DNA of 64,000 nucleotides, from contig NC_010676.1 in NCBI RefSeq assembly GCF_000020125.1, positions 3,348,001 through 3,412,000 on the forward strand, written 5' to 3'. Below the pieces are notes generated by a model. It did not search any database and was not told the DNA's origin. It saw nothing but the letters and a program-made list of their open reading frames with translations. Made by a program: the position numbers and the translations under genes. How positions within the stretch are numbered: position 1 is the first letter of the stretch; the number at the start of each line of letters is the position of its first letter. Positions 43,320 through 51,834 of the stretch are shown piece after piece. The stretch is from Paraburkholderia phytofirmans PsJN (GTDB taxonomy: Bacteria > Pseudomonadota > Gammaproteobacteria > Burkholderiales > Burkholderiaceae).

Positions 43320-43333
43320 TTTATGCGCATAAA
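43320..43333. promoter_or_regulatory. parS-like palindrome between parA and parB
   Basis: TTTATGCGCATAAA, a perfect 14-bp palindrome in the 25-bp gap between the two partition genes. It matches the core of the site I recall for Burkholderia chromosome 2 (GTTTATGCGCATAAAC). Confidence 0.8.
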
Positions 43334-43335
43334 TT

Positions 43336-43998
43336 TCACGGGAGCAAGGCGGCGATCTCATTCGCGCACGCCCGTACTTCGATGGCGGCCAGTTTGGCGC
43401 CGCGATCGTTCATCTGAAGCACTGTTTGTCCTAACGCCATGGCCTGCTTGTAGGCCTCGCGTGTCGGGATTTGTGTCTTGAGCAGCGGGAATCCGAGCTC
43501 TTCCAACGCGCGCTTCAGTTCGCGCGTCAGCATCCGTTTTTCTTCGGTCTTATTGAGCAGGAAGACCGCGCGCAGATCTTCGTTCATCACTTGAGCCTGC
43601 TGGACGAGCTTCACCAATCCGATGCTCGACCAATAGTCGGCGGGCGATGACGATGTGGGGATCACCGCGACGCTCGCGGCGAGAAGGACGACGCCGGAGA
43701 CTTTCTCGGTGATAGAAGGCGGGCAGTCGACGACGATGATGTCGTAGTCGGACACGAACTTCTTGATCTCGCGATGGATCTGGCTGCCTGCTTCGGAGAG
43801 GTTGACGACGGGAAAAGGGATACCCGTGTCGCCGTCTGATGATGCGCTGGCCCAATGGATCAGCGTGTTTTGACCGTCTGCGTCCACGACGAGGACGCGT
43901 TTGCCTTTCTCATGAAACGCAGCGCCGAGGTGCATCGCGATTGTGCTCTTCCCGACCCCGCCCTTTTGCTGAGTTACCGCGATGATTTCTGCTGCCAA
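43336..43998 (-). CDS. parA: ParA partition ATPase
   Basis: 220 residues, the short form without N-terminal helix-turn-helix (type Ib-like). The deviant Walker A is QQKGGVGKSTIAMHLGAAF, Walker A' lies in DADGQNTLIHWAS, and Walker B in YDIIVVDCPPS. It forms ATP-dependent dimers on DNA that move ParB-parS complexes. It is followed by parB on the same strand. Its lack of a DNA-binding extension means that promoter control, if any, probably rests with ParB and the parS-like sites. Confidence 0.94.
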   Translation of the reverse strand: MAAEIIAVTQQKGGVGKSTIAMHLGAAFHEKGKRVLVVDADGQNTLIHWASASSDGDTGIPFPVVNLSEAGSQIHREIKKFVSDYDIIVVDCPPSITEKVSGVVLLAASVAVIPTSSSPADYWSSIGLVKLVQQAQVMNEDLRAVFLLNKTEEKRMLTRELKRALEELGFPLLKTQIPTREAYKQAMALGQTVLQMNDRGAKLAAIEVRACANEIAALLP

Positions 43999-44099
43999 TC
44001 TTCACCTCCTCTTTTTAGACGCAAGTGGATTTTACCTGGATGAATTTGTATTTCAATCGTTTTTGTGTAAACAAAAGATGGATTAGCCGTTCGGATAGG

Positions 44100-44113
44100 T
44101 TTATGCGCATAAA
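44100..44113. promoter_or_regulatory. parS-like palindrome upstream of parA
   Basis: TTTATGCGCATAAA, preceded by G, 102 bp upstream of the parA start. Could serve both segregation and parAB autoregulation by ParB. Confidence 0.8.
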
Positions 44114-44392
44114 GGATGCGGACGCGGCCTCGGGGTGATGCCAGGATTAAGAAAAGGCACGGAGGGCGATGACCGGTTTGGGCGGCGGCGTGTGTGGTCC
44201 GTTGGCTCAAAGTCTTAGCGAATTGAAACTACTTCGGCGCGCAGAGGCGTCGGGAGGTTGGAGTCAGTGCGGCATCAATTCGAGTGGGATTTGCCGTGTC
44301 CGGATCGCGGCATCTACCAGCGTAGATGTCGTTGGCTACGCGACGTGTACTGGCGTTGGACACGCGATAGGTCAATGGAACAGGCCGCGAGA

Positions 44393-44406
44393 TTTATGCG
44401 CATAAA
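44393..44406. promoter_or_regulatory. parS-like palindrome
   Basis: TTTATGCGCATAAA, about 293 bp from the previous copy, inside the non-coding region downstream of nothing recognisable. Confidence 0.8.
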
Positions 44407-44630
44407 GTCGTTGCAACAGGGCCGGTTAGGACGGCGCTGCCGAGCGAGCCGCCTGGTCGCTTAAGGCATAAAAGCGGTGAGCAAGCTTCGAGCCGGAGGC
44501 CGAAGCCGAGAGAGCCAATAGCCCGGGCATCAGACACACCCACGAGCGCGGACGACCCCTCGCCTACGGCGTGAACTGATTGGAGGGCGCGGCGCTTAAG
44601 GAGCAGGCTGTCGCTAAATGCCGTCGCACG

Positions 44631-44646
44631 GTTTATGCGCATAAAC
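44631..44646. promoter_or_regulatory. parS, full 16-bp palindrome
   Basis: GTTTATGCGCATAAAC, a perfect 16-bp palindrome and the only copy here with both outer G and C. Likely the strongest ParB site of the group. Confidence 0.85.
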
Positions 44647-45108
44647 CGCGGATCGAACCGCCTGGGAGAGTGGTGCTGCTCAGCACTCAGCCGCGTACTC
44701 AACCCATTTGTCCACGGTCGCACTCGCCGGCAGTTCATGGATCCGCGTCTTGGCGACCCATCTTCTTCGGACGCTCGCCAAGTCCAGGTCACGCAGGGCA
44801 CGTGATCGACCGAGACCCAGCGTGACCTACCGAGCCCATTACCATTCCGCAGACGAGCAATAGCTCCCGCGAATGAAGCGAGCAAAAAAGCCTCATCGCT
44901 GCGGAAGCCAGCCGGGCGCGGATACTACATGCGCCGCGCGATTACACAAGCGTCTCCCCTCTCGGAACGTACCCAAATCCGTGGTGTACTGATCAACCTG
45001 TCGACCACATAAAGCTCTACAGCAACCGGATCAACCAGCCGGCTCCGCACCCGCTAAACTCCCACCGCGCACACTCATCCCCAAACCATACCCACCCTCC
45101 CAAAACCC

Positions 45109-45468
45109 ATGATCACGATCTACCACAACCCCCGTTGCTCAAAATCGCGCGCCGCATGCGAGCTCATCACCACCACCTACAACAACACAAACGAAGCCAC
45201 AGAAATCGTCGAATATCTGAAGCATCCGCTTACGGTCGAACAACTCAAGCAACTCAACGCGCAGCTAGGTTGCACCGTCCGCGAAATGATTCGCGACACC
45301 GAAGCCGAATACAGGGACCTCCAGCTTTCCGACCTCGCACTGACTGACACTCAGTTATACGAAGCATTGGCAAAACATCCGATCCTTCTGCAACGGCCGA
45401 TCGTCGTGCGAAACGGGCGAGCCGTCATCGGCCGCCCGCCGGAAAACGCCGCCGCGTTATTTGCCTGA
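45109..45468 (+). CDS. arsC: ArsC-family glutaredoxin-type arsenate reductase
   Basis: 119 residues, family size about 115-140. The catalytic Cys10 lies in IYHNPRCSKSR, and the C-terminal arginine block RPIVVRNGRAVIGRPPEN holds the substrate-binding arginines. The middle has IVEYLKHPLTVEQLKQL as in ArsC rather than Spx. It would reduce arsenate to arsenite with glutaredoxin and glutathione. No ars efflux or regulator gene is adjacent, so a YfgD-like housekeeping role is possible. Confidence 0.85.
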   Translation: MITIYHNPRCSKSRAACELITTTYNNTNEATEIVEYLKHPLTVEQLKQLNAQLGCTVREMIRDTEAEYRDLQLSDLALTDTQLYEALAKHPILLQRPIVVRNGRAVIGRPPENAAALFA

Positions 45469-45489
45469 ATGGCGTAGCGAGGCAGCAAA

Positions 45490-46476
45490 CTAAACTTTTC
45501 TACCCGGCAACGCCGCATCTTTGGTGACGATCTTCGTCGGAATGATGCGCAATTCGCTGAAGGCATCGGCGATACGCTGCTGTTCCGCAAGCACATTCGC
45601 ATCGACGGGTTTGTACACGTGCGCGTAGTGCCGCAACCCCGCTTCGATCACGCCCGCGTCGAGCCCCTGAATCGGTGCGAGTTGCGCGGCGGCCTCGCTG
45701 TAATGTCCGCGAACCCATGCGCCCTCTTTGCCCACTTCGTCCATCGTGATGTCGAGCACATTGGCGTTCTGTTCCGCGAACGACCGCGCGCTCAGGAAGA
45801 ACTGGTGATGGCTCACAATGCCGTCGGCGTCCGTGAGCAAGCGCGCGTTCGACTGCCGCTTTGCCGCTTCGAGGAACGGATCCCAGATCGCCCATGCGTC
45901 GATCGCACCGCGTTCGAAAGCCGCGCGCGCATCCGCTGGCGCCAGATAAACCGGCTGAATCTCGCTGTACTTCACGCCGGCTTTCTGTAGCGCGGCGACC
46001 AGAAACCAGTGAACATCCGAACCTTTGTTCAAGGCGATTTTCTTGCCCTTCAGATCGGCCAGCGTTTTGATCGGCGCATCCCGATGCACGAGGATGCCTT
46101 CGGCATGCGGCGTCGGGACCTCATAGGCGACGTAGACGAAGTTTGCGCCGGCGGCCTGCGCGAACACGGGCGGCGCCTCGCCGACATAGCCGAAGTCGAT
46201 GGCGCCGACATTCAGTCCTTCCAGCAACTGCGGTCCGGCAGCAAACTCAGTCCATTTGACGGTGACGCCGAGCGGCGCGAGCCGTTTTTCGAGCGTACCG
46301 TGCGCCTTGAGCAACACGAGCGTATTGGCGGCTTTCTGATAACCGATGCGGAATTCCTTGGCGTGCGCCTCGGCGGCAAAAGCGGACGTGGAAATGACAG
46401 GCAGCGTGGCGGCGGCGAGCGTTGCGCCCACGCCGGCAATGAATGCGCGGCGCGCGAGCAGCGGATGACGTGACAT
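45490..46476 (-). CDS. Aliphatic sulfonate ABC transporter substrate-binding protein (SsuA-like)
   Basis: 328 residues from the ATG at 46476. The signal peptide carries a twin-arginine-like motif (LARRAFIAGVGA) and ends SAFAAEA, so export may use Tat. The mature protein has the NMT1/SsuA fold: FRIGYQKAANTLVLLKAHGTLEK, LLEGLNVGAIDFGYVGEAPPVFAQ, and ADARAAFERGAIDAWAIWDPF. SsuA proteins capture alkanesulfonates or taurine as sulfur sources. No permease or ATPase gene is next to it, so it must work with components encoded elsewhere. Confidence 0.85.
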   Translation of the reverse strand: MSRHPLLARRAFIAGVGATLAAATLPVISTSAFAAEAHAKEFRIGYQKAANTLVLLKAHGTLEKRLAPLGVTVKWTEFAAGPQLLEGLNVGAIDFGYVGEAPPVFAQAAGANFVYVAYEVPTPHAEGILVHRDAPIKTLADLKGKKIALNKGSDVHWFLVAALQKAGVKYSEIQPVYLAPADARAAFERGAIDAWAIWDPFLEAAKRQSNARLLTDADGIVSHHQFFLSARSFAEQNANVLDITMDEVGKEGAWVRGHYSEAAAQLAPIQGLDAGVIEAGLRHYAHVYKPVDANVLAEQQRIADAFSELRIIPTKIVTKDAALPGRKV

Positions 46477-46704
46477 GAGAGAGCTCGTAGAAAAAGACGG
46501 ACGCAAAACGGACCGATTGGCTCCGACGATAATTCGTCTGCAAGCCTGGACGAACCGATAAATTCGCATAAGCAAATCACGCGGATAAAACGAAGCAGGA
46601 CTGCCTGCGTCTTGCCTCCCTGACTGCGTCGAATCTGAAGCGGCCGCTACAATCCGTCATCTGCGCCCGGCTGCGGCTGCGTCATTCGACAAAAAGGGAA
46701 CACC

Positions 46705-48081
46705 GTGCATCTGACGACAACACTCGCGCCGTGGTCATCCCACGACACCCAACTCATTTTGTCGTGCGTGCTCGGGCTCGCACTGATCATCGTTTTCATC
46801 AGTGTGCTGAAACTCGCGCCGTTCCTGTCGATCCTGGTCGGCACGTTCGCCGCGGGTTTTGCAGCCGGGCTGCCGCTCGAGGCCGTCGCCAGCGCATTTA
46901 CTAAAGGCGCCGGCGCCCTGCTTGGCGACGTCGGCATCATCATCGCGCTCGGCGCCATGCTCGGCGCGCTCATGGCCGAATCCGGCGCCGCCGACCGGCT
47001 CGTCTCGACGATTCTCAAACACTCCACGCCTCGCACGCTGCCGTGGATGATGGCGGTCGTCGCGCTGATCATCGGCTTGCCGCTTTTCTTCGAAGTTGGC
47101 CTTGTGATGATGGTGCCGATCATCTTCGTGATGGCGCGCCGTTCGCAGCAACCCATCCTGCGCATCGCGATTCCGGCGCTGGCCGGCATGACCACGCTGC
47201 ACGCACTCCTGCCGCCGCATCCGGGTCCGCTGATCGCGGTGAGCGCGCTGCATGCCGATCTCGGCCTGACGCTCGGGCTTGGTCTGATCGTCGCGATTCC
47301 CGCCGTGATCCTCGCGGGTCCGCTGTATGGCATCTGGTTGTCCAAGCGGATGCACGTGGTCGAACCGGAGGAAATGGGCAAGCTCTTCAGCGCCAAACAA
47401 GACACCGGCGAACCGCCGGGTTTCGCGATCTCGCTCATCACGATCCTGTTGCCCGTCGTGTTGATGCTGGGGCGCACGGTCGCCAAGTTGCTGCTCCAGC
47501 CCGAATCGTTCCTGTTCAATACGCTGAATTTTCTGGGTGAGCCGCTGGTCGCGCTCGGCCTCACCGTGCTGTTCGCCGTCGTGGCGCTGGGATGGTCGCG
47601 GGGCATGGCGCGCGAGCGCGTCGGCGGGATCCTGCGCAAGAGCTTGCCGCCAATCGCCGCGCTGTTGCTGACCATCGGCGCTGGCGGTGGTCTTAAGCAG
47701 GCCCTCGTGGTGGCGGGCATCAGCTCAACCATCGGCAAGATCGCGGTCGGCGCGCACATGCCGCTGATTCTGCTCGCCTGGCTGATCGCCGTCGCGCTGC
47801 GTCAGGCAACGGGCTCGGCAACGGTTGCCACGACGACGACGGCAGGCATCGTCGCGCCGGTCGTCGCCGGTCTGAGCGCCACGCACAATTCACTGATGGC
47901 GCTTGCCATCGGCGCGGGTTCGGTGTTCTTCTGCCACGTGAACGACGCGGGCTTCTGGATGGTCCGCGAGTATTTCGGCCTGCAATTGAAACAGACCGTG
48001 CTGGTCTGGTCGGTGTTGCAGACGATCGTGTCCGTCGTCGGCCTCGCGCTCACGCTGGTGTTGTGGACCTTGCTGACTTGA
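46705..48081 (+). CDS. Gluconate:H+ symporter, GntP family
   Basis: 458 residues, start codon GTG at 46705 after AAAAAGGGA. Twelve to fourteen hydrophobic helices; family motifs include GALLGDVGIIIALGAMLGALMAESGAADRL (split), LPLFFEVGLVMMVPIIF, LHALLPPHPGPLIAVSAL and RQATGSATVATTTTAGIVAP. It takes up D-gluconate or a related sugar acid with a proton. No gluconate kinase is adjacent, so the substrate may differ. Confidence 0.9.
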   Translation: MHLTTTLAPWSSHDTQLILSCVLGLALIIVFISVLKLAPFLSILVGTFAAGFAAGLPLEAVASAFTKGAGALLGDVGIIIALGAMLGALMAESGAADRLVSTILKHSTPRTLPWMMAVVALIIGLPLFFEVGLVMMVPIIFVMARRSQQPILRIAIPALAGMTTLHALLPPHPGPLIAVSALHADLGLTLGLGLIVAIPAVILAGPLYGIWLSKRMHVVEPEEMGKLFSAKQDTGEPPGFAISLITILLPVVLMLGRTVAKLLLQPESFLFNTLNFLGEPLVALGLTVLFAVVALGWSRGMARERVGGILRKSLPPIAALLLTIGAGGGLKQALVVAGISSTIGKIAVGAHMPLILLAWLIAVALRQATGSATVATTTTAGIVAPVVAGLSATHNSLMALAIGAGSVFFCHVNDAGFWMVREYFGLQLKQTVLVWSVLQTIVSVVGLALTLVLWTLLT

Positions 48082-48215
48082 CGCCGCACCTGGCGCTCGC
48101 GGCGTTGGCAGGAATTGATACGCGGCTGTCCATTCCGGGCGGCTGGCGCCGCTTACACTTCCCGACAGGCGAGCTGCGGTCCCGTAGCGCGCTTCCCTGA
48201 AAACGCGGAGCCACC

Positions 48216-48506
48216 ATGCTGGAACTGAGACCGTCTTGTGAAGGATGCGGCAAGTCACTGCCGCCGAACGCGTCCGACGCCATGATCTGCACATACGAGT
48301 GCACCTTCTGCGAAGTGTGCGCGCTCACTTCGCTACGCAACGTGTGTCCGAATTGCGGCGGCAATTTCCAGCACCGGCCGGTTCGCACGCGCGCGCAGCT
48401 TGAGAAACATCCGGCCGGCACCACGCCGCATCCCGTCTCGATCGACGAAGCGTCGCACGCGCATTTCTTCGAGCGCTATCGGGACACGCCGCCAGGCGAG
48501 CGCTAG
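48216..48506 (+). CDS. DUF1272 cysteine-rich protein
   Basis: 96 residues. Cys pairs in RPSCEGCGKSLPP, ICTYECTFCEVCA and VCPNCGGNF form the DUF1272 pattern, likely one or two zinc sites. The last 35 residues are polar. Small cytosolic protein of unknown function, standing alone about 135 bp after the permease gene. Confidence 0.85.
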   Translation: MLELRPSCEGCGKSLPPNASDAMICTYECTFCEVCALTSLRNVCPNCGGNFQHRPVRTRAQLEKHPAGTTPHPVSIDEASHAHFFERYRDTPPGER

Positions 48507-48579
48507 AAAAGATGGCGCGCTCACACGCGTCGTGACACCAAGCCACGATGCACCGCGCGCCCGGTGCTCGCCGCGCGCT

Positions 48580-48783
48580 TCAATCGTCGCTATTCACCGT
48601 GCCCGGCGCGGCGATGCCGCTGACGGAATGCGCCGCCACGCGCAGCAGACGGATCTGCTTTCGATAGTTGCGGCAGCCACTGCAGGTCGGCAGATGCAAA
48701 CGGATCGCGACCCACTCGCCGGTCGTCAAGGATCGGTCGAGCGCGTCGGACAACAAGCGCGTGATGTGCTTACATTTCCCCAT
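48580..48783 (-). CDS. Putative zinc-finger anti-sigma protein
   Basis: 67 residues. The pattern C-x26-H-x3-C-x2-C is visible as MGKCKHITRLLSDALDR followed by HLPTCSGCRNY, the zf-HC2/ZAS fold of anti-sigma factors. There is no membrane helix, so it would be a soluble anti-sigma factor sensing redox or metal state. It overlaps the ECF sigma gene by 14 bp, and the pair is clearly co-translated. Confidence 0.75.
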   Translation of the reverse strand: MGKCKHITRLLSDALDRSLTTGEWVAIRLHLPTCSGCRNYRKQIRLLRVAAHSVSGIAAPGTVNSDD

Positions 48784-49378
48784 TTGCGTCCTCGCTGGAT
48801 AGGCCCTTTTCGCTCAGGCAAGTGCGCAAGCGCAGCCGCGCGCGGTAGATCAGCACGCTGCAATGATTCGCGGTCATCTGCAATTCTGCGCAAATCGCCT
48901 CGGTCTCGAGATCGAGGAATTCGCGCATCATGAACACGCGTCCGATGTGCTCGGGCAAGCGTTCCAGGCACATCTCGAACAAGGTCCAGAACTGTTGCTG
49001 ACGCAGCACGGTTTCAGGTGTCGGCCACGGGCGCGGCTTGCTTTCGCGCGACCAATGGCCGTTGTCCTTGAACAGCTCGCGATCGAGCAGGCCTTCACCG
49101 TCGAGCTCGGACTCGAGCGCCGACAGGTTGATCGTGCGTCGCCGGGCGCGCAGGGTGTCGACGAGTTTGTGCCGCAGGATGCCGAACACCCAGGTCTTGT
49201 GTTCCGACTGCGCGGCGAAGCGATCGGCTTGCGTCCATGCCGCGGCGAGCGCTTCCTGGACGGCGTCTTCCGCGGCGGCGGCATCGCGCAGTTGCAAACG
49301 GGCGAAGCGCACCAGGTCGCGCCGCAGTTGCGTCAGATAAACGGGATCGTCGAGCGCCGGCCCGCCTACTTGCGCCAT
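48770..49378 (-). CDS. ECF-type RNA polymerase sigma factor
   Basis: 202 residues if started at the ATG at 49378; the frame is open to an ATG at 49537, which would add 53 residues with no sigma features, so I prefer the shorter form. Region 2 is RRDLVRFARLQLRDAAAAEDAVQEALAAAW with KTWVFGILRHKLVDTLR; region 4 is LERLPEHIGRVFMMREFLDLETEAICAELQMT with SVLIYRARLRLR. The overlapping zinc-finger gene encodes its likely anti-sigma factor. The 3' half of the 49379-49823 gap holds the promoter of a small secreted peptide. Confidence 0.85.
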   Translation of the reverse strand: MAQVGGPALDDPVYLTQLRRDLVRFARLQLRDAAAAEDAVQEALAAAWTQADRFAAQSEHKTWVFGILRHKLVDTLRARRRTINLSALESELDGEGLLDRELFKDNGHWSRESKPRPWPTPETVLRQQQFWTLFEMCLERLPEHIGRVFMMREFLDLETEAICAELQMTANHCSVLIYRARLRLRTCLSEKGLSSEDANGEM

Positions 49379-49823
49379 GGACGGCCCCGTTGGCGCAACG
49401 CTGTCTGGCGCATGTTTCTTGTTGGATCGTGGCGATTCATAAGCCGGTGGTTTTCCTCGCACTGTGGCTGAGCTTGTGCGCCATTCTCCCGCGAGCGGCC
49501 GTGCAATCGAATCGGTATTGAACATAGGCTCGACCATAAGCGGTGACTAGATGAACTTAGTCGCAGCGCGCAGGCGGTTATGACAACGACAATAGATTAT
49601 TGCGGAAATTGAAATCACAGACGAGCGATGCGTGCAGTGTATTGCTGTGCAAGGTATATGCACGGCCAATCGGGGTCGAATTTGCACCAGACATTCGACC
49701 GGTTTCTTTCAGAATTTGAAATAAAGTCTTCTTGTCTTCGTTGTTTTTCGGCGGACGCACAGTCGATATTCTTCAGTCCATCGATCGCACCAGATCGCGA
49801 ACCAAACGCTGAGGAGCAGCACC

Positions 49824-49955
49824 ATGAAACGCATTCTTTCCGCCCTGATCGCTTCCGTCGCCTTGTTTGCAGCCGCTTCCGGCGCCGCTCATGCCGCCGC
49901 CCCGTCGCAATGCAACGGTCCGGCATCATACTGCAACGTGTTCTTCGGCAACTGA
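49824..49955 (+). CDS. 43-residue secreted peptide with two cysteines
   Basis: ATG at 49824 preceded by GAGGAG at ideal spacing; stop at 49953-49955. Residues 1-24 form a signal peptide (KRILSALIASVALFAAASG, then AAHA). The mature part would be only about 18-19 residues, APSQCNGPASYCNVFFGN, with Cys-x6-Cys able to form a disulfide. A strong terminator follows 43 bp later, so it is an independent transcription unit. Function unknown; a secreted or periplasmic micropeptide. Confidence 0.7.
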   Translation: MKRILSALIASVALFAAASGAAHAAAPSQCNGPASYCNVFFGN

Positions 49956-49998
49956 TCGCTGACGGGCTGGGCCCGTCAACGAGGAAGCTTTCGAAGTC

Positions 49999-50034
49999 AA
50001 AAAGAAGGGCGCCAATTTTGGCGCCCTTCTTTTT
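49999..50034 (+). terminator. Strong rho-independent terminator
   Basis: AAAAAGAAGGGCGCCAA pairs perfectly with TTGGCGCCCTTCTTTTT around a two-base centre, followed by further T residues. It ends the small secreted peptide gene and is nearly symmetrical, so it can work in both directions. The following 490 bp (to 50524) contain no gene that I can support. Confidence 0.85.
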
Positions 50035-50524
50035 GGGCGAGAAAATCAGACGTAACAGCGTGATGCTGGCGCGAGGTCTTCCGCGTAGCGCGGCGAACGC
50101 TTGGATCAACGCGGCAAGCGTCGTGGGCCAATGAAAATCCGGAAAACACATGGTCCACGGGAAGCAACACGTTAGACGAGCGGAAAACAATACCCGGCAC
50201 TCCGAAGCAACAGTCGCGCCCGGCACACAAATGCGGTCAACGCTCACCCTACTAACGTGTTACAGTGGGTCAACAGCTTGCAGTTGTCCTGCGCACCGCG
50301 CGCAGTCCCAGACGCAAACGCCTCGCATCGCAGCGCCCTGAACCGAACAGGGTCCCTTCCTCTAAGCAGCTCCTCGGTGTCGTCAACATGGCCTGATTGC
50401 ATCGGCCGTTCTTTGCGCACATCGTCGATCAACATCACGTTTCGCTGGTACGCCGCGATCTGCCAGGCATTGCGCCCGACGACCAAGCCACGTTCCACGA
50501 AAGCCATCACTGGAGACGAGCATC

Positions 50525-50809
50525 ATGGGCAATACGATCAGAAGCTATCGAGGTCTTGAGATCTATCCGTTGGTGTATCCGCACCAGCCGAGCGGTCTCA
50601 ATGGTATCCGCCACTACGATTCGGGCTTCGATGCCGCCGTGCGAATCTGCCGGCGCGGCACCGACGACACCATGACCACCAGCCGCGTGTTTCGCGTGCC
50701 GAGTCGTTCGCCGTTTGGCGCGGCAGGCGACGCGCGCATTGCTTCAACCAGTTATGCAGAGCAGGTCATCGACGGCATGGTTGCAGGCCAGTCGATCGCT
50801 GGACTCTGA
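50525..50809 (+). CDS. Small hypothetical protein
   Basis: 94 residues, preceded by GGAGACGAGC. The sequence (IYPLVYPHQPSGLNGIRHYDSGFDAAVRICRRG) suggests a compact beta-alpha domain, with AEQVIDGMVAGQSI helical at the end. No family recognised with confidence. Its stop overlaps the next start as TGATG, so the two are translated together. Confidence 0.6.
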   Translation: MGNTIRSYRGLEIYPLVYPHQPSGLNGIRHYDSGFDAAVRICRRGTDDTMTTSRVFRVPSRSPFGAAGDARIASTSYAEQVIDGMVAGQSIAGL

Positions 50810-51090
50810 TGCGCGCGCCAATGGCAAGTCAAGCTACCAGGCGCTCGCAGAGCGCGAATCTGCCGGCTCTTACTGGCCGCGAGAATTATCAGGTGATGGC
50901 GTCCTCGCGCCGTACGTCGAGCGGGACCGTGCCGACGCTGAAAGTGATCCGCTTGAGCGACGAACGGGTGATCTACCCGTTCCAGGGCCACGCCGACATG
51001 CCCTTTTTCGAACGCGCCGAGGCGGCGCAGTTGTTTGCCGAAGCCTATGGCTGGCAATTAGTGGATGGCGACATCGCAGTGCCGGAATGA
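50809..51090 (+). CDS. Small hypothetical protein, coupled to upstream gene
   Basis: 93 residues. After a basic, disordered lead of about 25 residues, the part NYQVMASSRRTSSGTVPTLKVIRLSDERVIYPFQGHADMPFFERAEAAQLFAEAYGWQLVDGDIAVPE (here residues 26-93, quoted only as position range: key blocks LKVIRLSDERVIYPFQG and FAEAYGWQLVDGDI) looks like a small beta-alpha fold found in Burkholderia hypothetical proteins. Cytosolic, function unknown. One-base overlap with the preceding gene. Confidence 0.6.
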   Translation: MRAPMASQATRRSQSANLPALTGRENYQVMASSRRTSSGTVPTLKVIRLSDERVIYPFQGHADMPFFERAEAAQLFAEAYGWQLVDGDIAVPE

Positions 51091-51264
51091 CGCGCCGAAT
51101 GCAGAGCCAGGCAATCTCGTGATGCAACGGCAGCGTAGCGGCAAGACACAGCGCCACGCCTCAGTGACTTAGCAAGCCGCCGCCTCACGACTTGCAAATC
51201 ACCCAACGCCAACGGCAGCGTAGCCTCGCGGCGCAAGACAACAGGCCCGAAGCGCGACGGCCGA

Positions 51265-51471
51265 CTAAATCTTCCCGCCACCATCCATGCCGCTACCGCG
51301 GCGCCACACTTCCTTGCCGCTTTCGGACAACTCGCCGCTGCTACTCGTGGCGTTCGCCTCCGTACCGTCGACCGCCATCTCGCCCCCAGCCTGTTCCTGT
51401 GCTCGCTGCTTTTCCTTCTTGCGAGCGGCGACTGCTTCGTCGTGGGATTTACCTGCGTGATTCGAACTCAT
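51265..51471 (-). CDS. Small hydrophilic protein
   Basis: 68 residues from the ATG at 51471, with GGAGG seven bases before it. Very polar, rich in Lys, Glu, Gly and Ser (AVAARKKEKQRAQEQAGGEM), with no hydrophobic core, so probably disordered. Short stress-type proteins of this composition are common in the genus. No domain recognised. Confidence 0.5.
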   Translation of the reverse strand: MSSNHAGKSHDEAVAARKKEKQRAQEQAGGEMAVDGTEANATSSSGELSESGKEVWRRGSGMDGGGKI

Positions 51472-51632
51472 GGCTTGTTCCTCCATCAAGAGACGTACTT
51501 ATGCGGCGCACGTTTCCGGTCATTTATGCTGGGCGCGTCAGTTTCGGCCCGAACGGGACGGTAGCGAACACCCGTTTGCCTCAAAACGGCCTATCCCGAA
51601 AGCATGCTTGATTGACAAGGCAAAAGTACCAG

Positions 51633-51693
51633 TTATCCACAAGGTTATTCAGCGAATCTGTGGATAACTTTGTGCGATGCAAACTTATCCACA
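51633..51693. promoter_or_regulatory. Cluster of three perfect DnaA boxes
   Basis: TTATCCACA at 51633-51641, its reverse complement TGTGGATAA at 51659-51667, and TTATCCACA at 51685-51693: three perfect consensus boxes, start spacing 26 bp each, the middle one inverted. A degenerate TTATTCAGC lies at 51645. They are in the gap before the FMN reductase gene, about 12.5 kb from the AT-rich block of the replication locus. They may titrate DnaA, regulate the nearby gene or act in replication control. Confidence 0.85.
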
Positions 51694-51834
51694 GCGCCTT
51701 TTTCCGTCGTACATGGCCCAGTAGTCGTGGCGCTGGTATTTCCGCGCCCGCCATCGCCGCTGCCTTGGTTTTTGCCTATGATGGACAGTTCGTACCCTTT
51801 CGCGCCTCGAGCGCCTCACATAAGGAAGCGAATC

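Larger units (their letters stand above)
43999..45108. other. Non-coding region with three parS-like sites
   Basis: About 1.1 kb between the divergent parA and arsC-like starts without a credible gene; open frames here are short, arginine-rich and lack start signals. Three parS-like palindromes lie in the first 650 bp, one of them 100 bp before parA. The rest shows no clear repeats. It is best read as the centromere-like region of the replicon. Confidence 0.55.

Noticed and set aside
44169..44464. Overlapping short open frames in the parS region
   Set aside because: They have arginine/serine/cysteine-rich composition, no ribosome site and no domain-like pattern, and one spans a parS-like site; typical of spurious frames in GC-rich DNA.
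50244..50510. Open frame of 88 codons on the minus strand in the gap after the terminator
   Set aside because: No ribosome site, no recognisable pattern, and a competing frame of equal length on the plus strand; not supported.
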